Assembly (NCBI GenBank): GCA_964551015.1 | Contig: CAZKBP010000001.1 | Span: forward strand, 558,001 to 622,000 | Source of the DNA: CAZKBP01 sp964551015 | GTDB lineage: Bacteria; Bacteroidota; Bacteroidia; Cytophagales; Microscillaceae | DNA length: 64,000 bases | Direction: 5' to 3' | In this document: piece by piece, positions 34,266 through 43,650 of the stretch | Numbering within the stretch: the first letter of the stretch is position 1 | How the letters are laid out: the number at the start of each line of letters is the position of its first letter | Notes under the pieces: generated by a model | Databases searched by the model: none | The model's input: only the letters and a program-made list of their open reading frames with translations | Told to the model about the DNA's origin: nothing | Program-made: the position numbers and the translations under genes

Positions 34266-35312
34266 ATGAATAATCTTCAAAAAAATGCATTGTATTCTCT
34301 CGTTTTGGTAATTGTGATGGTCAGCGTGTATTATTGCCGCCAATCACAAAATGGGCAAGTGAGTGAAGCAGGCTCTTTGGTGGAGGTAGAAGGTACGACG
34401 ATGGGCGTCGTGCAGTATCATATCAAATATTTGGATGAGCACAATCGAGATTTCAAAGCAGAGATTGATACTTTATTAGCTGATTTCAACCAGTCGCTTT
34501 CTACTTACATTCCCGATTCCGAAATTTCTAGATTCAATCAAGGAGATTCTGTCTTAAGCTTTGAGTCTGATTTTTTTTATCCTGTCTTGCAAAAAAGCCA
34601 GGAAGTTTACCAAGCGACCAATGGTGCTTTTGACCCCACCGTAGGCCCTCTCGTGCGAGCTTGGGGTTTTGGAGAAAGAGAAATTACCGAAATCCCTTCG
34701 GACGAAACCGTGGATTCGCTACAAAAACTCATCGGCTTCGACCAAATTCAGTTTGATCAAAAGCAGGTACGCAAAGCCCAGGCACAGATGCGTTTGGACT
34801 TCAGCGCGATTGCCAAAGGCTATGCCGTAGATCGCGTAGCACAGTTGCTAACCAGCAAAGGCATTCAAAACTACCTGGTAGAAATTGGACAAGAAGTGGT
34901 CTGCAAAGGCAAAAATGCCCGGGGCGAAACGTGGGTAATCGGTATCGTGAATCCTCGTTATCAGGATTCAGGAGAAAATCCTACCCAAGCCGCCGTACAA
35001 CTAGAAGATCGAGCCATTGCTACTTCGGGTAATTATGAAAATTACTATATCAAAGATGGTAAAAAATATGCCCACACCATCGATCCTAAAACGGGCTATC
35101 CCGTAGAACACGCCTTGTTGAGTGCTTCCGTGTTTGCCCCCGACTGCATGACCGCTGATGCCTACGCCACGGCTTTTATGGTGATGGGCACGGAAAAAGC
35201 CAAAGCCACTGCCCAAAAACAGACCGACCTTGACGTGCTCCTCATCTACTCCGATGAAGCGGGCAAGATGCAAACCTTCGCCAGTGAAGGCATTAAGAAG
35301 TATATGCAGTAG
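34266..35312 (+). CDS. apbE: FAD:protein FMN transferase ApbE
   Basis: 348 residues. A hydrophobic N-terminus ending VSVYYCRQS could be a signal anchor or a weak lipobox. The ApbE fold shows VEVEGTTMGVVQYHIKY near residue 40, LVRAWGFGE near 130, RLDFSAIAKGYAVDRVAQ near 175, and the C-terminal AHTIDPKTGYPVEHALLSAS with Mg-binding Asp/Thr residues. It transfers FMN to a Thr of membrane proteins such as NqrB/NqrC or RnfG at the periplasmic face. The target gene is not in the window. Confidence 0.93.
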   Translation: MNNLQKNALYSLVLVIVMVSVYYCRQSQNGQVSEAGSLVEVEGTTMGVVQYHIKYLDEHNRDFKAEIDTLLADFNQSLSTYIPDSEISRFNQGDSVLSFESDFFYPVLQKSQEVYQATNGAFDPTVGPLVRAWGFGEREITEIPSDETVDSLQKLIGFDQIQFDQKQVRKAQAQMRLDFSAIAKGYAVDRVAQLLTSKGIQNYLVEIGQEVVCKGKNARGETWVIGIVNPRYQDSGENPTQAAVQLEDRAIATSGNYENYYIKDGKKYAHTIDPKTGYPVEHALLSASVFAPDCMTADAYATAFMVMGTEKAKATAQKQTDLDVLLIYSDEAGKMQTFASEGIKKYMQ

Positions 35313-35502
35313 CATTTTCCAAATTTTGAAAAATCTTGTCCTCTTCAAATGCCAGAGTGGTCTGAAGTTGGTCTTTGAAATGGATACTTTCAGACAAACC
35401 AGTGTGCTCTGGCGGTCATTCGTAACATTTTCTGGCCATTCATCACATTTTGATTGACTTTTCAGTACAAAGCTCCTAAATTGTTCTCTATACACTTAGC
35501 GT

Positions 35503-37965
35503 ATGGGCAATTTACATTTGAAAAGAAAAGAGAAAATTTTGTCTCTGCGGGAGTCAAGTACTAAAAAGCTTCTTACAGGTTTTCTCTGCTTCCTATTGAC
35601 CTGCTACTACGCTGAAAGTAGTGTGGCTCAGACCTTCAAACAACTCTTTTGGACAGAAGCACAGGCCATCAGGCGTATTTCACTGGCCGATACTACCCAA
35701 CATCTTGAAAACCTTATCTCCAGTGTAGGGCAAACCGAAGGAATCGCACTGGATGCAGAGGCGGGCAAAATCTATTGGACGGATACAGAAAAAGAAAAAA
35801 TTCAGAGAGCCAATTTGGATGGTAGCCAAGTAGAAGATCTCATTAATAACAATCTGAAAACTCCTTGGGGAATTGCACTTGACACGGATCAAAAACAGAT
35901 GTATTGGTCTGATCGAGATTCTGGAAATATTTCAAGAGCCAATCTAGACGGTTCGCATGTAGAAACCATTCTGAAAGGGCTGAAAGGGCCCGTGGGCATC
36001 GCGCTAGATCTGAAAACCCAAAAAATTTATTGGCTGGATACTCGAGAAGGAGAACTCCGAAGGGCAAATCTGGACGGAACCTCTCCTGAAACTCTCGTGA
36101 ACCAAGGCTTAGCTAACCCCAGAGGTCTGGCCATAGATACTAATTTACAAATCCTTTATTGGACAGATCGGGGCAAGAGAACAGACGAACGACTGATTCC
36201 TGGTAAGGTGCAACAAATAAACTTGAACAACGGTCAAATCAATACGCTTTACCAAACCCAAGAGGGCAAACCAGATGGTATTGCGCTACATCCCTCGACA
36301 GGTAGAATTTACTGGGCCAATCCAACACTTCATAAAATTCAGTATACAGTTTCTGGTACTGACCAAATACAAGATATCTCCACAGATAATCAGGCTCCAG
36401 ATGGATTAGTGATTGACCCACTTCGCTCAAAAATCTATTGGACAGATGTGGAGCGAAGAAGTATGTACCAATCGGATTTGGATGGCAAAAATACGCAAAG
36501 TATTTTTCAGCCTCAGTTGCGGCGCCCGGTCGGGATTGCCTTAGATCAAAAAAACCACAAGATCTACTGGGCTGACGTTGCAACCAAAAAAATACAAAGA
36601 GCCAATCCAGACGGTAGCCAAATCGAGGATATCATGACTGGACTCGGTTCGCCCACCGATATAGTCGTGGATACCCTGCATGGCCAAATATACTGGACAG
36701 ATAGAGAGCTAGACGAAATACAAGTAGCTGACCTGAATGGACTTAACCGAAAAGTACTCCTAAGCTTAGATACCTCCAGTAATCCCACTGGTCTGCATTT
36801 GGATTTAAAACTAAGAAAAATTTACTGGGCTAATCAAGGCTTGAATACGATTCAACGTGTCGACATTCAGGGCGGTAACCCAGAAGAAGTGATTACCGAA
36901 GGGCTATCTAAGCCCGAAGCAATCGTACTAAACCCTGAGACGGGTAGAATCTATTGGATTAATGGAGGAGGCACTAACACCAGCATCCGAAGGACTTTTC
37001 CAAATAGTTCGGCCATAGAAACCCTCGTGGATACAGGACTTATCAGCCCGGTCGGGTTACTCTTAGATGTGCCCGAAGGAAAGATGTATTGGGCGGACTG
37101 GGGAAACGATAAGATTTATGAAGCCAATCTAGACGGTTCCGCGATACGAGAAGTGGTTAGCTCGGGCATTCGTAATCCAGTGAGTTTAGACATTGTAACC
37201 GATTCACTCCATTTGCCATTGATTGAAGGACAGAAAATCGTCTGCCAAAACGACACTTATCTCTACCGTGCCCCCCTTTATCCAAATCACCAATATACTT
37301 GGCAGATGAGCGGAGGGCAAGCACTTTCCTCCGTTTTCTCAGACAGCCTATTGGTGCAATGGCTTCAACCCGGGCTAGGGCAACTTACACTCATTGTACA
37401 AAGCCCATATGGACTAATTGATACTACACAGACGCAGGTGCAGGTGTTAAATCCGATGGATTCTGTAGGTATCTCTGGCTCTGCCAGCCTGTGCTTAGGA
37501 AGCCAGGCGGTACTCAGGGCAGTCATTCCAGAAGAAGCACAAGCCTATGCTTGGATTGAGGAGAAAAGTAGGCAAGTGTTGAGTACAGCTTCTGAACTTA
37601 GCATAGACCAGCCGGGGAGATATCGTGTCACGGTACAAACTTCCTGCGGTCTGCTGAGTTCTGATTGGTTTGCAGTCAAAGCATTGGAGATTTTTGTTCC
37701 TAATCTCTTTTCTCCAAATGGGGATGGGAAAAATGATCGCTTTCTCGTGTATTCTACCGAACCAGCACAAATCGAGGAAATGGCCTTGGAAGTATTTGAT
37801 CCAAGGGGGAATCTTATTTACCGAGCAGATGCACAGGAAGCCCTAGAGCAAGGATGGAATGGCGGAGCGCATCCCGCTGGACTTTATTCTTGGAGGCTCA
37901 AAGCCGTTTTGGTTGGCTGTGGTGCTCATGAACAAAAAGGAACCTTAACTTTATTGAGAAACTGA
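35503..37965 (+). CDS. T9SS type B secreted protein with YWTD (LDLR class B-like) propellers
   Basis: 820 residues. A signal peptide ends near SSVAQ (residue 43). About 13 repeats of roughly 41-43 residues with the core IYWTD/IYWADx...RANLDGS fill residues 50-560: enough for two six-bladed YWTD propellers. An Ig/PKD-like stretch (about 580-740) follows. The last 90 residues start VPNLFSPNGDGKNDRFLVYS and end WNGGAHPAGLYSWRLKAV, the CHU_C gliding-type domain that directs type IX secretion of SprB-like proteins. It is probably anchored at or released from the cell surface. Its stop codon overlaps the start of a PorP/SprF gene by one base. Confidence 0.85.
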   Translation: MGNLHLKRKEKILSLRESSTKKLLTGFLCFLLTCYYAESSVAQTFKQLFWTEAQAIRRISLADTTQHLENLISSVGQTEGIALDAEAGKIYWTDTEKEKIQRANLDGSQVEDLINNNLKTPWGIALDTDQKQMYWSDRDSGNISRANLDGSHVETILKGLKGPVGIALDLKTQKIYWLDTREGELRRANLDGTSPETLVNQGLANPRGLAIDTNLQILYWTDRGKRTDERLIPGKVQQINLNNGQINTLYQTQEGKPDGIALHPSTGRIYWANPTLHKIQYTVSGTDQIQDISTDNQAPDGLVIDPLRSKIYWTDVERRSMYQSDLDGKNTQSIFQPQLRRPVGIALDQKNHKIYWADVATKKIQRANPDGSQIEDIMTGLGSPTDIVVDTLHGQIYWTDRELDEIQVADLNGLNRKVLLSLDTSSNPTGLHLDLKLRKIYWANQGLNTIQRVDIQGGNPEEVITEGLSKPEAIVLNPETGRIYWINGGGTNTSIRRTFPNSSAIETLVDTGLISPVGLLLDVPEGKMYWADWGNDKIYEANLDGSAIREVVSSGIRNPVSLDIVTDSLHLPLIEGQKIVCQNDTYLYRAPLYPNHQYTWQMSGGQALSSVFSDSLLVQWLQPGLGQLTLIVQSPYGLIDTTQTQVQVLNPMDSVGISGSASLCLGSQAVLRAVIPEEAQAYAWIEEKSRQVLSTASELSIDQPGRYRVTVQTSCGLLSSDWFAVKALEIFVPNLFSPNGDGKNDRFLVYSTEPAQIEEMALEVFDPRGNLIYRADAQEALEQGWNGGAHPAGLYSWRLKAVLVGCGAHEQKGTLTLLRN

Positions 37966-39470
37966 TGACGCCTTCTCTGCACATAGCGTCTTGGCGACTT
38001 TATAAATCTCTCTTCTGTATGATGCTTGCCCGACTGAGCCTCGCCCCACTCCCGGCGCAAGATGCGGTTCTCTCCCAGTATCAGGCGATTCCTAGTGCTC
38101 ATAATCCTGCTTTGGTAGGGCAAAGCAAAGATATTGCGGTGCGCTTGCATTATCGTCAACAAGCCCTTTTGAATGCCACTTTATCCACTGCTTGGCTGAG
38201 TTTTTCTTATCCTTTCCTGAGAGCACAGACAGGTCAACCCTGGGGTAGTGTGGGAGTTTCCTTTTTTTACCAATCACAGGCAGAAATTCTAGAGACCCAA
38301 GGATTCATCTTGGGAGGAGCTTATCGGTTGGACTTACCCAGAGACGAGCTTTATTTTGGTTTGCAAGGAGGTGTTTTTCAACAAGGATTGGGTTCGGGGA
38401 ATTTTACTACGGGGAGCCAATTTGATCCGAGTCTTGGTTTTTTACCCAGTCAAGCTCTTCAAGAGAATCTACCCTTTCAAAAACACACCTTTGGCGTCGT
38501 GAGTACGGGGCTACACTGGAAGCACGAGCAAAGATCAGGAGTGGAGCAGTTTTCCTTGGGTTTGTCTGTTTTTAATTGGAATCGTCCTAACATGTCTTGG
38601 GATTTGGGTAATTCATCCTCCCAAGCGCGTCTACCTATTTCTTGGGTTCTTAGTGGAAGCGGGTTGCTTTTTGCTCGGAAATCATTTCAAATCCGACCAC
38701 AAATTCGTTGGGTAAGTCGTTTAGATTTTCAATATCTCTACTTGGGCTCTTGGTGGGAATACCACTTCCACACATTTTCCAGTTTCTGGGAGAGTGGAAG
38801 GCTTCGTTTGGGAATATGGTACTACAATCAAGAGCAATTGATTAGCACCCTAGAATGGAAGATTAATAGTTTTCGTCTCAGTATTAGTCACGATTTGCTA
38901 CTCTCACAACGTGCGCAAGAGGTACTGGGCGCGGGTGCCTGGGAGTTTGGCTTAGGCATTTTCTTCTCCAAAACCAAGTCTTCAAAGTCTTCAAGCAAAG
39001 ATGCTTTTACCTTCCCCAAACTAACTATACTTTCTGGCCTTGGGGCAGACAGTCTATTGCCCCATACAAACTTACCTGCCAAGTCAGTAGCGAAACTTGA
39101 AGCTCCTCCTCCAAGGCAATCCCAGCCTGATTCTTCCACTCTGGGGCTGGAGTTAACTGCTTTTCGGATGCAAATTTCTTTCCGTCCAGAGCAACCACTT
39201 CTGGATCAAAAGGCAAGGCAGAAACTAGACCATCTCTCCACTACCCTCCAAGGTTTACGCACTCCTAAAGTACTATGGTTACAAGGGCAGATTCAAGCCA
39301 CAGCTGACCCTGAACAAGATCAGCGTCGAGCACGGGCAGTTTGCCAGGAAATTAAAAATTATTTGATGCGTCAGGGCATCTCTGAGTCACAAATACAGAT
39401 TTCGGCTAGACATACGCGACTTCCACTGGAGAATCCTTATCTGAATGTGGAATTAGGTTTTCAGGAATAA
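37965..39470 (+). CDS. PorP/SprF-family outer-membrane protein with OmpA-like C-terminal extension
   Basis: 501 residues; PorP/SprF proteins are usually about 300-350. The N-terminal AQDAVLSQYQAIPSAHNPAL is the family signature (a D-x-x-x-S-x-Y-x-x-x-P-x-x-x-NPA pattern), followed by amphipathic beta strands to about residue 320 (GSVGVSFFYQSQAEILETQG, YFGLQGGVFQQG). Residues 390-500 (ISFRPEQPLLDQKARQKLDH ... RRARAVCQEIKNYLMRQGIS) look like an OmpA peptidoglycan-binding fold. The start overlaps the stop of the YWTD gene in TGATG, so the two are translated together; PorP/SprF partners are needed to export type B cargo. Confidence 0.8.
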   Translation: MTPSLHIASWRLYKSLFCMMLARLSLAPLPAQDAVLSQYQAIPSAHNPALVGQSKDIAVRLHYRQQALLNATLSTAWLSFSYPFLRAQTGQPWGSVGVSFFYQSQAEILETQGFILGGAYRLDLPRDELYFGLQGGVFQQGLGSGNFTTGSQFDPSLGFLPSQALQENLPFQKHTFGVVSTGLHWKHEQRSGVEQFSLGLSVFNWNRPNMSWDLGNSSSQARLPISWVLSGSGLLFARKSFQIRPQIRWVSRLDFQYLYLGSWWEYHFHTFSSFWESGRLRLGIWYYNQEQLISTLEWKINSFRLSISHDLLLSQRAQEVLGAGAWEFGLGIFFSKTKSSKSSSKDAFTFPKLTILSGLGADSLLPHTNLPAKSVAKLEAPPPRQSQPDSSTLGLELTAFRMQISFRPEQPLLDQKARQKLDHLSTTLQGLRTPKVLWLQGQIQATADPEQDQRRARAVCQEIKNYLMRQGISESQIQISARHTRLPLENPYLNVELGFQE

Positions 39471-39487
39471 ATTTTTAGATCTTAGTT

Positions 39488-41140
39488 ATGACAAATTTGA
39501 AAAAAACTTGGGTAAGCCTCCTCGTTTTGGCTTTGCTTCCGCAGTTTGGGAAGGGGCAAGATTTCCTCGTACAAGCTCGCCTGATGGAAGAAAAAACGCA
39601 ACAACCCATCCCGAGCGCAACCATCCGCTTAGAAAAAAATCCTCAATGGCAAACCCAAACGAATACCGAGGGCTATTTTTCATTGAAACTACCCGACTCT
39701 TTACAAGCACTTGAGCAAATTCACGTGCAGATTCAAATTCATGTGAGCGAAGACCAATTCGAGTATGGGGGATATTTCGCGCGGTCAGCACTCGCTGACT
39801 CCCAACCTTTTCTTATGAATATTTCCCTGCCAGCTTATGTTGCGATGGCAGATTTATCTAAGCCTTCGGGAGTATTACCCAAAGATTCAACCGCAAACTT
39901 GGCACTCAGCCTTGAGGGCGGTGAAATGAGTACAAAACCAGAAGCGCGTGATACCTTATCAGCTAAGTCTTCTAAATTCTCAGTTTCCTCTCCTTTGGAT
40001 CAACAAAGAGTGCTGTCCATCATCCGAGGCTCTAGGCAATTGCTAGATAGTCTGGAATATTTGAACCAAGAACAAATCACTTCTTCTGAGAAAAGTCATC
40101 AGATGCAAATTTTCTTACAAAACTCCCGCCAACTCTTGGATAGTTTGGAGGTGCTTTCGGCAGGAGAAAATATCATAGAAAATATTCAGCAATTGGAGCA
40201 AAACATCATACAAATCAAAGAAGAACTGCTTGGAACCTGGCTCCTAACTCCAGAACGAAAGGTCGTTTTGGGGGATAAACTGGAAGAGCTTGAGAAGAAC
40301 TTCTCTGACCTTTCTCAGCAATTAAAAAATAAAAACCTGATTTACCAGCGTATGTTGCAAAATCTAGCCAAGGAGATCAAAACCACCAAAGACTTGCTGA
40401 ACCACGCGCTCGTCTTCAACCAAAGATTGATCGTGTACATCCTGTCCTTTTTGTTATTTCTCTTTCTGATTTCAGGGCTTTTTATCTATCTTTTTTTGCG
40501 CATTCGTGGACAAAAACAACAGCTTCTGCATCTCTCTACTCAACTCCAGCAGTTACTACAGGAAGTACATCACCGGGTCAAAAACAATCTTCAAAATATC
40601 AACAGCATTCTAGACCTGCAATCAGACGTGAAGGGGCAGGCATCTACCGAGCACATCATCCGAGATATCAAGAGCCGTATTTACTCCATGGCCCTGATTC
40701 ACGATGTGTTGTACCAATCTGAAGATTTAGCCTCGATTGATATGAAAGATTATATTCAAAATCTGGTGGATCATCTCTTACAGACCTTGGCCTCTCCTCA
40801 TCAGAGAATTCACTGCCAATTTCAGATAGAAAATATTCGCATGGATATGGATAAAGCAACTAACATCGGTCTGATCGTGAATGAATTAGTCTCCAATTCT
40901 TTTAAATATGCTTTCAAAGGCCGGCAGGAAGGGCTAATTTCTATTGCCATATTCAAATTAGGAAATCATCATCAGCTGCTAGTGAAGGACGACGGGGTGG
41001 GGCTTCCCGAAAATTTTGACCCTTATCAGGCTCAGAGCTTGGGACTCAAATTGGTTCGTTGCTTCGCGATCAATCTGGAGGGAGAGCTAAAAATTAGCTC
41101 TAAATCTGGAACGAACATACAGGTGGATTTTGAAAACTAA
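39488..41140 (+). CDS. HisKA_2 sensor histidine kinase with carboxypeptidase-regulatory-like sensor domain
   Basis: 550 residues. Signal peptide to about GKGQ (24), then a beta-sandwich-like region resembling a carboxypeptidase regulatory domain (EKTQQPIPSATIRLEKN, about 35-120), a coiled coil with a duplicated SRQLLDSLEYL/SRQLLDSLEVL motif, and one membrane helix near 315-338. The kinase has the HisKA_2 box EVHHRVKNNLQNINSILD (about 358), the N box IVNELVSNSFKYAF (about 462) and G box DDGVGLPENF. It lies 17 bases after the PorP/SprF gene and 43 bases before a LytTR regulator. It probably senses a periplasmic or envelope state linked to the secreted protein. Confidence 0.9.
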   Translation: MTNLKKTWVSLLVLALLPQFGKGQDFLVQARLMEEKTQQPIPSATIRLEKNPQWQTQTNTEGYFSLKLPDSLQALEQIHVQIQIHVSEDQFEYGGYFARSALADSQPFLMNISLPAYVAMADLSKPSGVLPKDSTANLALSLEGGEMSTKPEARDTLSAKSSKFSVSSPLDQQRVLSIIRGSRQLLDSLEYLNQEQITSSEKSHQMQIFLQNSRQLLDSLEVLSAGENIIENIQQLEQNIIQIKEELLGTWLLTPERKVVLGDKLEELEKNFSDLSQQLKNKNLIYQRMLQNLAKEIKTTKDLLNHALVFNQRLIVYILSFLLFLFLISGLFIYLFLRIRGQKQQLLHLSTQLQQLLQEVHHRVKNNLQNINSILDLQSDVKGQASTEHIIRDIKSRIYSMALIHDVLYQSEDLASIDMKDYIQNLVDHLLQTLASPHQRIHCQFQIENIRMDMDKATNIGLIVNELVSNSFKYAFKGRQEGLISIAIFKLGNHHQLLVKDDGVGLPENFDPYQAQSLGLKLVRCFAINLEGELKISSKSGTNIQVDFEN

Positions 41141-41183
41141 AATAGCTCCGAGGGACAGATTTATCTCCAAAGAAAAAAATGAC

Positions 41184-41924
41184 ATGGAATCCTTAAAAAT
41201 TTTGATCGTAGAAGATGATGCCACGCAGGCATTAAGCCTAGAGTCTGCCCTGCTAAGTGAAAATTATGCCCCCGTGGGGATGGCGCGTAATCTGCACCAA
41301 GCCATCAGTGCCATCAAGGCTAACAATCCCGACTTGGCCATCATTGATATTAACTTGGCAAATGGAGATAATGGAATCGAGTTGGCTCGTTGGATTCGGC
41401 AGGAATACAATATGCCCTTTATTTTCCTGACGGGATTAAAGGGGGATAAGCATATTTTACAAGAAGCCATTCAGACCTTTCCCGACCAATACCTTTACAA
41501 GCCCTACGACCGCGTGCAGTTATATACCTCTATCGAATTGGCATTGCACAACTTTACACAAAAAAACAGTTTTCTAGCATCTGACAAAGAGAGTTTTTTG
41601 ATGAAAGAATTTATCTATTTCAAAGATGGGGCAGCTTACAAAAAAATTAGATTGTTAGATATTCAGTGGGTGGTCAGTGATGGAAACTACAAGGATATCT
41701 ACACAGCTCAGCAAAAAGTGAGTGCCCGCTTGAATATGGAAGAGCTTTTTCAGAAAATTCCTTCCACACTTTTTTTGAGGACACACAATAAATACATCGT
41801 GGGACTCAAGCATATCAACTTTGCCAAAGGGGTTCATCAAGATCATCTCTTTGTGGGTGAGCAAGAAATTCCCATCAGTCGAAAATACCGAGAAGAGGTA
41901 TTTCAAAAACTAGGAATTGAGTAG
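41184..41924 (+). CDS. LytTR-family response regulator
   Basis: 246 residues from ATG 41184; a TTG at 41130 inside the kinase gene is less likely. The receiver starts KILIVEDDATQALSLESALL, with the phosphoacceptor Asp in LAIIDINLANGDNG (about 54), and the Thr and Lys of FLTGLKGD and LYKPYDR. The LytTR DNA-binding domain runs from about 145 (FIYFKDGAAYKKIRLLDIQW) to the end, with the usual FLRTHNKYIVGLKHI and ISRKYREEV. It is the obvious partner of the kinase upstream and the fourth gene of the operon. Confidence 0.92.
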   Translation: MESLKILIVEDDATQALSLESALLSENYAPVGMARNLHQAISAIKANNPDLAIIDINLANGDNGIELARWIRQEYNMPFIFLTGLKGDKHILQEAIQTFPDQYLYKPYDRVQLYTSIELALHNFTQKNSFLASDKESFLMKEFIYFKDGAAYKKIRLLDIQWVVSDGNYKDIYTAQQKVSARLNMEELFQKIPSTLFLRTHNKYIVGLKHINFAKGVHQDHLFVGEQEIPISRKYREEVFQKLGIE

Positions 41925-41971
41925 ACTTCACATCTATCTGAAACTCAGGGTTTCCCATCTGATCGCAAATT

Positions 41972-42883
41972 TTATTTTGCCCGATTCATGGCATCAAAAC
42001 CCACACTATCTCGAAAGCCTTGTGGACTCACCCCCACGTGTTTTTTGAAATAGCGGCTGAAGTGATATTCATCCTTAAAGCCCAGTTCATAAGCAATGGT
42101 TTTCACGGATTGATCGGTCAGGTACAAATCTCGCTTGGCTTCCGTGGTAACACGCTCTGAGATCAGTTCGGTGGGTGTTTTATTAAAATGAGTTTTGGTG
42201 AGTTTGCCTAAATGCTTGGGAGTAATGTAAAGCAGGTCGGCGTAGTCGGCAGGAGCGTGTTTTTCCCGAAAATGCTCCTCGATCAAATCCTTGAGTTGCT
42301 GGAGCAATTGGGGTTCTTGATCCTGAGGCAAATCTTGGACAAATGAATCATCTTGGCGAGCCTTCAGGCGAACGGCTTGGATGATAAGCATACGCAGTTG
42401 GGCGGTCAACATCTGGTGCTGTGATAAGCCAGAGGCTTGCATCTCCGTTCTGAGCATGGAGAAGATATTTTCAAAAATAGATACATCCTGCTCCTCCAGG
42501 GGAAGGTCATTGGCATCGTAGATATTATTGAATAACACCCCGTGGCAACCAATTTCTTTGTCATACTGGAAAATACAGTAAAAATCTGAATGAAAGTGGA
42601 AATATTCTCCAGCTAATTGCGCATCTCCTAGCAATTGGAAAGGCTGATAAGGGCTAAAAAATAGCAAATGATCTTTTCCCAACGTTTTTAGGTTAAAATC
42701 TGTCCTGAGCGTTCCTCTGCCGGCTTTGACCCAAATGGCCGAATAATAAGGCAGGCGTTGCATTTCGGCAAAAGTGGCTTGATCCAAAGTTCCTAGTTTA
42801 AAGGCTAGTCTTTGGGTTTCAGGATGATAGAGTTGGTAATGGTCGGGAGCAGTCATAGGCTTCGTATTCAGATTATCTTCCAA
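41972..42883 (-). CDS. AraC-family transcriptional regulator
   Basis: 303 residues. An N-terminal cupin-like ligand domain (about 20-130) is followed by two HTH motifs in the last 100 residues: ADLLYITPKHLGKLTKTHFN and TIAYELGFKDEYHFSRYFKK, ending VGVSPQGFRDS as is typical of AraC/XylS proteins. Targets are unknown. It faces the LytTR operon and has its own promoter side next to OsmC. Confidence 0.9.
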   Translation of the reverse strand: MEDNLNTKPMTAPDHYQLYHPETQRLAFKLGTLDQATFAEMQRLPYYSAIWVKAGRGTLRTDFNLKTLGKDHLLFFSPYQPFQLLGDAQLAGEYFHFHSDFYCIFQYDKEIGCHGVLFNNIYDANDLPLEEQDVSIFENIFSMLRTEMQASGLSQHQMLTAQLRMLIIQAVRLKARQDDSFVQDLPQDQEPQLLQQLKDLIEEHFREKHAPADYADLLYITPKHLGKLTKTHFNKTPTELISERVTTEAKRDLYLTDQSVKTIAYELGFKDEYHFSRYFKKHVGVSPQGFRDSVGFDAMNRAK

Positions 42884-43074
42884 TTAAGAAAATAATTTCC
42901 AAACTGAAAACCTAAGGGGCACCCTCTTTAGTTTCTTTAGCATTCTTAGCTCATTTGTATTTTTTGCTTGGCCGTTTCTAGGGTAAAGGGTGGCAAAGGA
43001 TGTTTTTGTTCCACGATTTCAGAATGAGTTTAGGATGTGAAATAAATTCGCAGCGAAGAAGAAGTCGCGTATCC

Positions 43075-43113
43075 AAAACCTACCAGACTTTGAAAATCTG
43101 GCAGGTTTTTTCA
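43075..43113. terminator. Hairpin terminator downstream of OsmC gene
   Basis: AACCTACCAGA and TCTGGCAGGTT pair with one A:C mismatch across a loop of CTTTGAAAA-type bases; A-runs and T-runs flank both sides. It lies just after the OsmC stop (43118) and before the AraC gene. Confidence 0.6.
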
Positions 43114-43117
43114 GAAT

Positions 43118-43534
43118 TTATAAATATTGAATTTCGTGCGTGATTTCAGCGGCTTTGGCCAGCATAGCCGAGACGCCACAGTATCGCTCCCTTGATAGTT
43201 CCACGGCTTTTTCTACGTGTGCCCGGTCTGCTTCGGCGACACGAATTTGGTAGACAATGTGCAGCTTGTGGTAATACTTAGGATGTTCTTCGGTCAATTC
43301 TCCACTGACTTTGAGATTAAAATCCTGAAAATCTACCTTGAACTTATTGTTCAAGAGTGCCACCACGTCCATTCCCGTACAACCAGCCAAGCTACTCAGT
43401 AGAATTTTCTTGGGGCTTACGCCCTGATCGTGTTTCCCCGTAAGGGCGGTGGCGTCAAAATGAACTTCTTTCTCGTCGAGCTTGGAGACAAAATGCATAT
43501 CTTGTTGCCAAGTGGTTTCGGTTTGATGTGTCAT
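43118..43534 (-). CDS. OsmC family peroxide-reductase-like protein
   Basis: 138 residues, the usual size. The two redox Cys are in LLSSLAGCTGMDVVALL (Cys52) and SRERYCGVSAMLAKAAE (Cys119), separated as in OsmC/YhfA proteins, which reduce organic hydroperoxides. The N-terminal FDATALTGKHDQGVSPKKI fits the dimer strand region. YhfA-type is more likely than Ohr. It is cytosolic. Thioredoxin lies next upstream on the same strand, so the pair may be used together in redox control. Confidence 0.88.
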   Translation of the reverse strand: MTHQTETTWQQDMHFVSKLDEKEVHFDATALTGKHDQGVSPKKILLSSLAGCTGMDVVALLNNKFKVDFQDFNLKVSGELTEEHPKYYHKLHIVYQIRVAEADRAHVEKAVELSRERYCGVSAMLAKAAEITHEIQYL

Positions 43535-43650
43535 AACTTTAGTGATTTTGAATGATTAGTTGTGTTTAATTATTGGCATTTAACGGTCAGCATTGGGTAA
43601 AAGTGCCTTATCTACTTTCCGCAAATTTGACTTGCTCTAATAGCTCAGAA

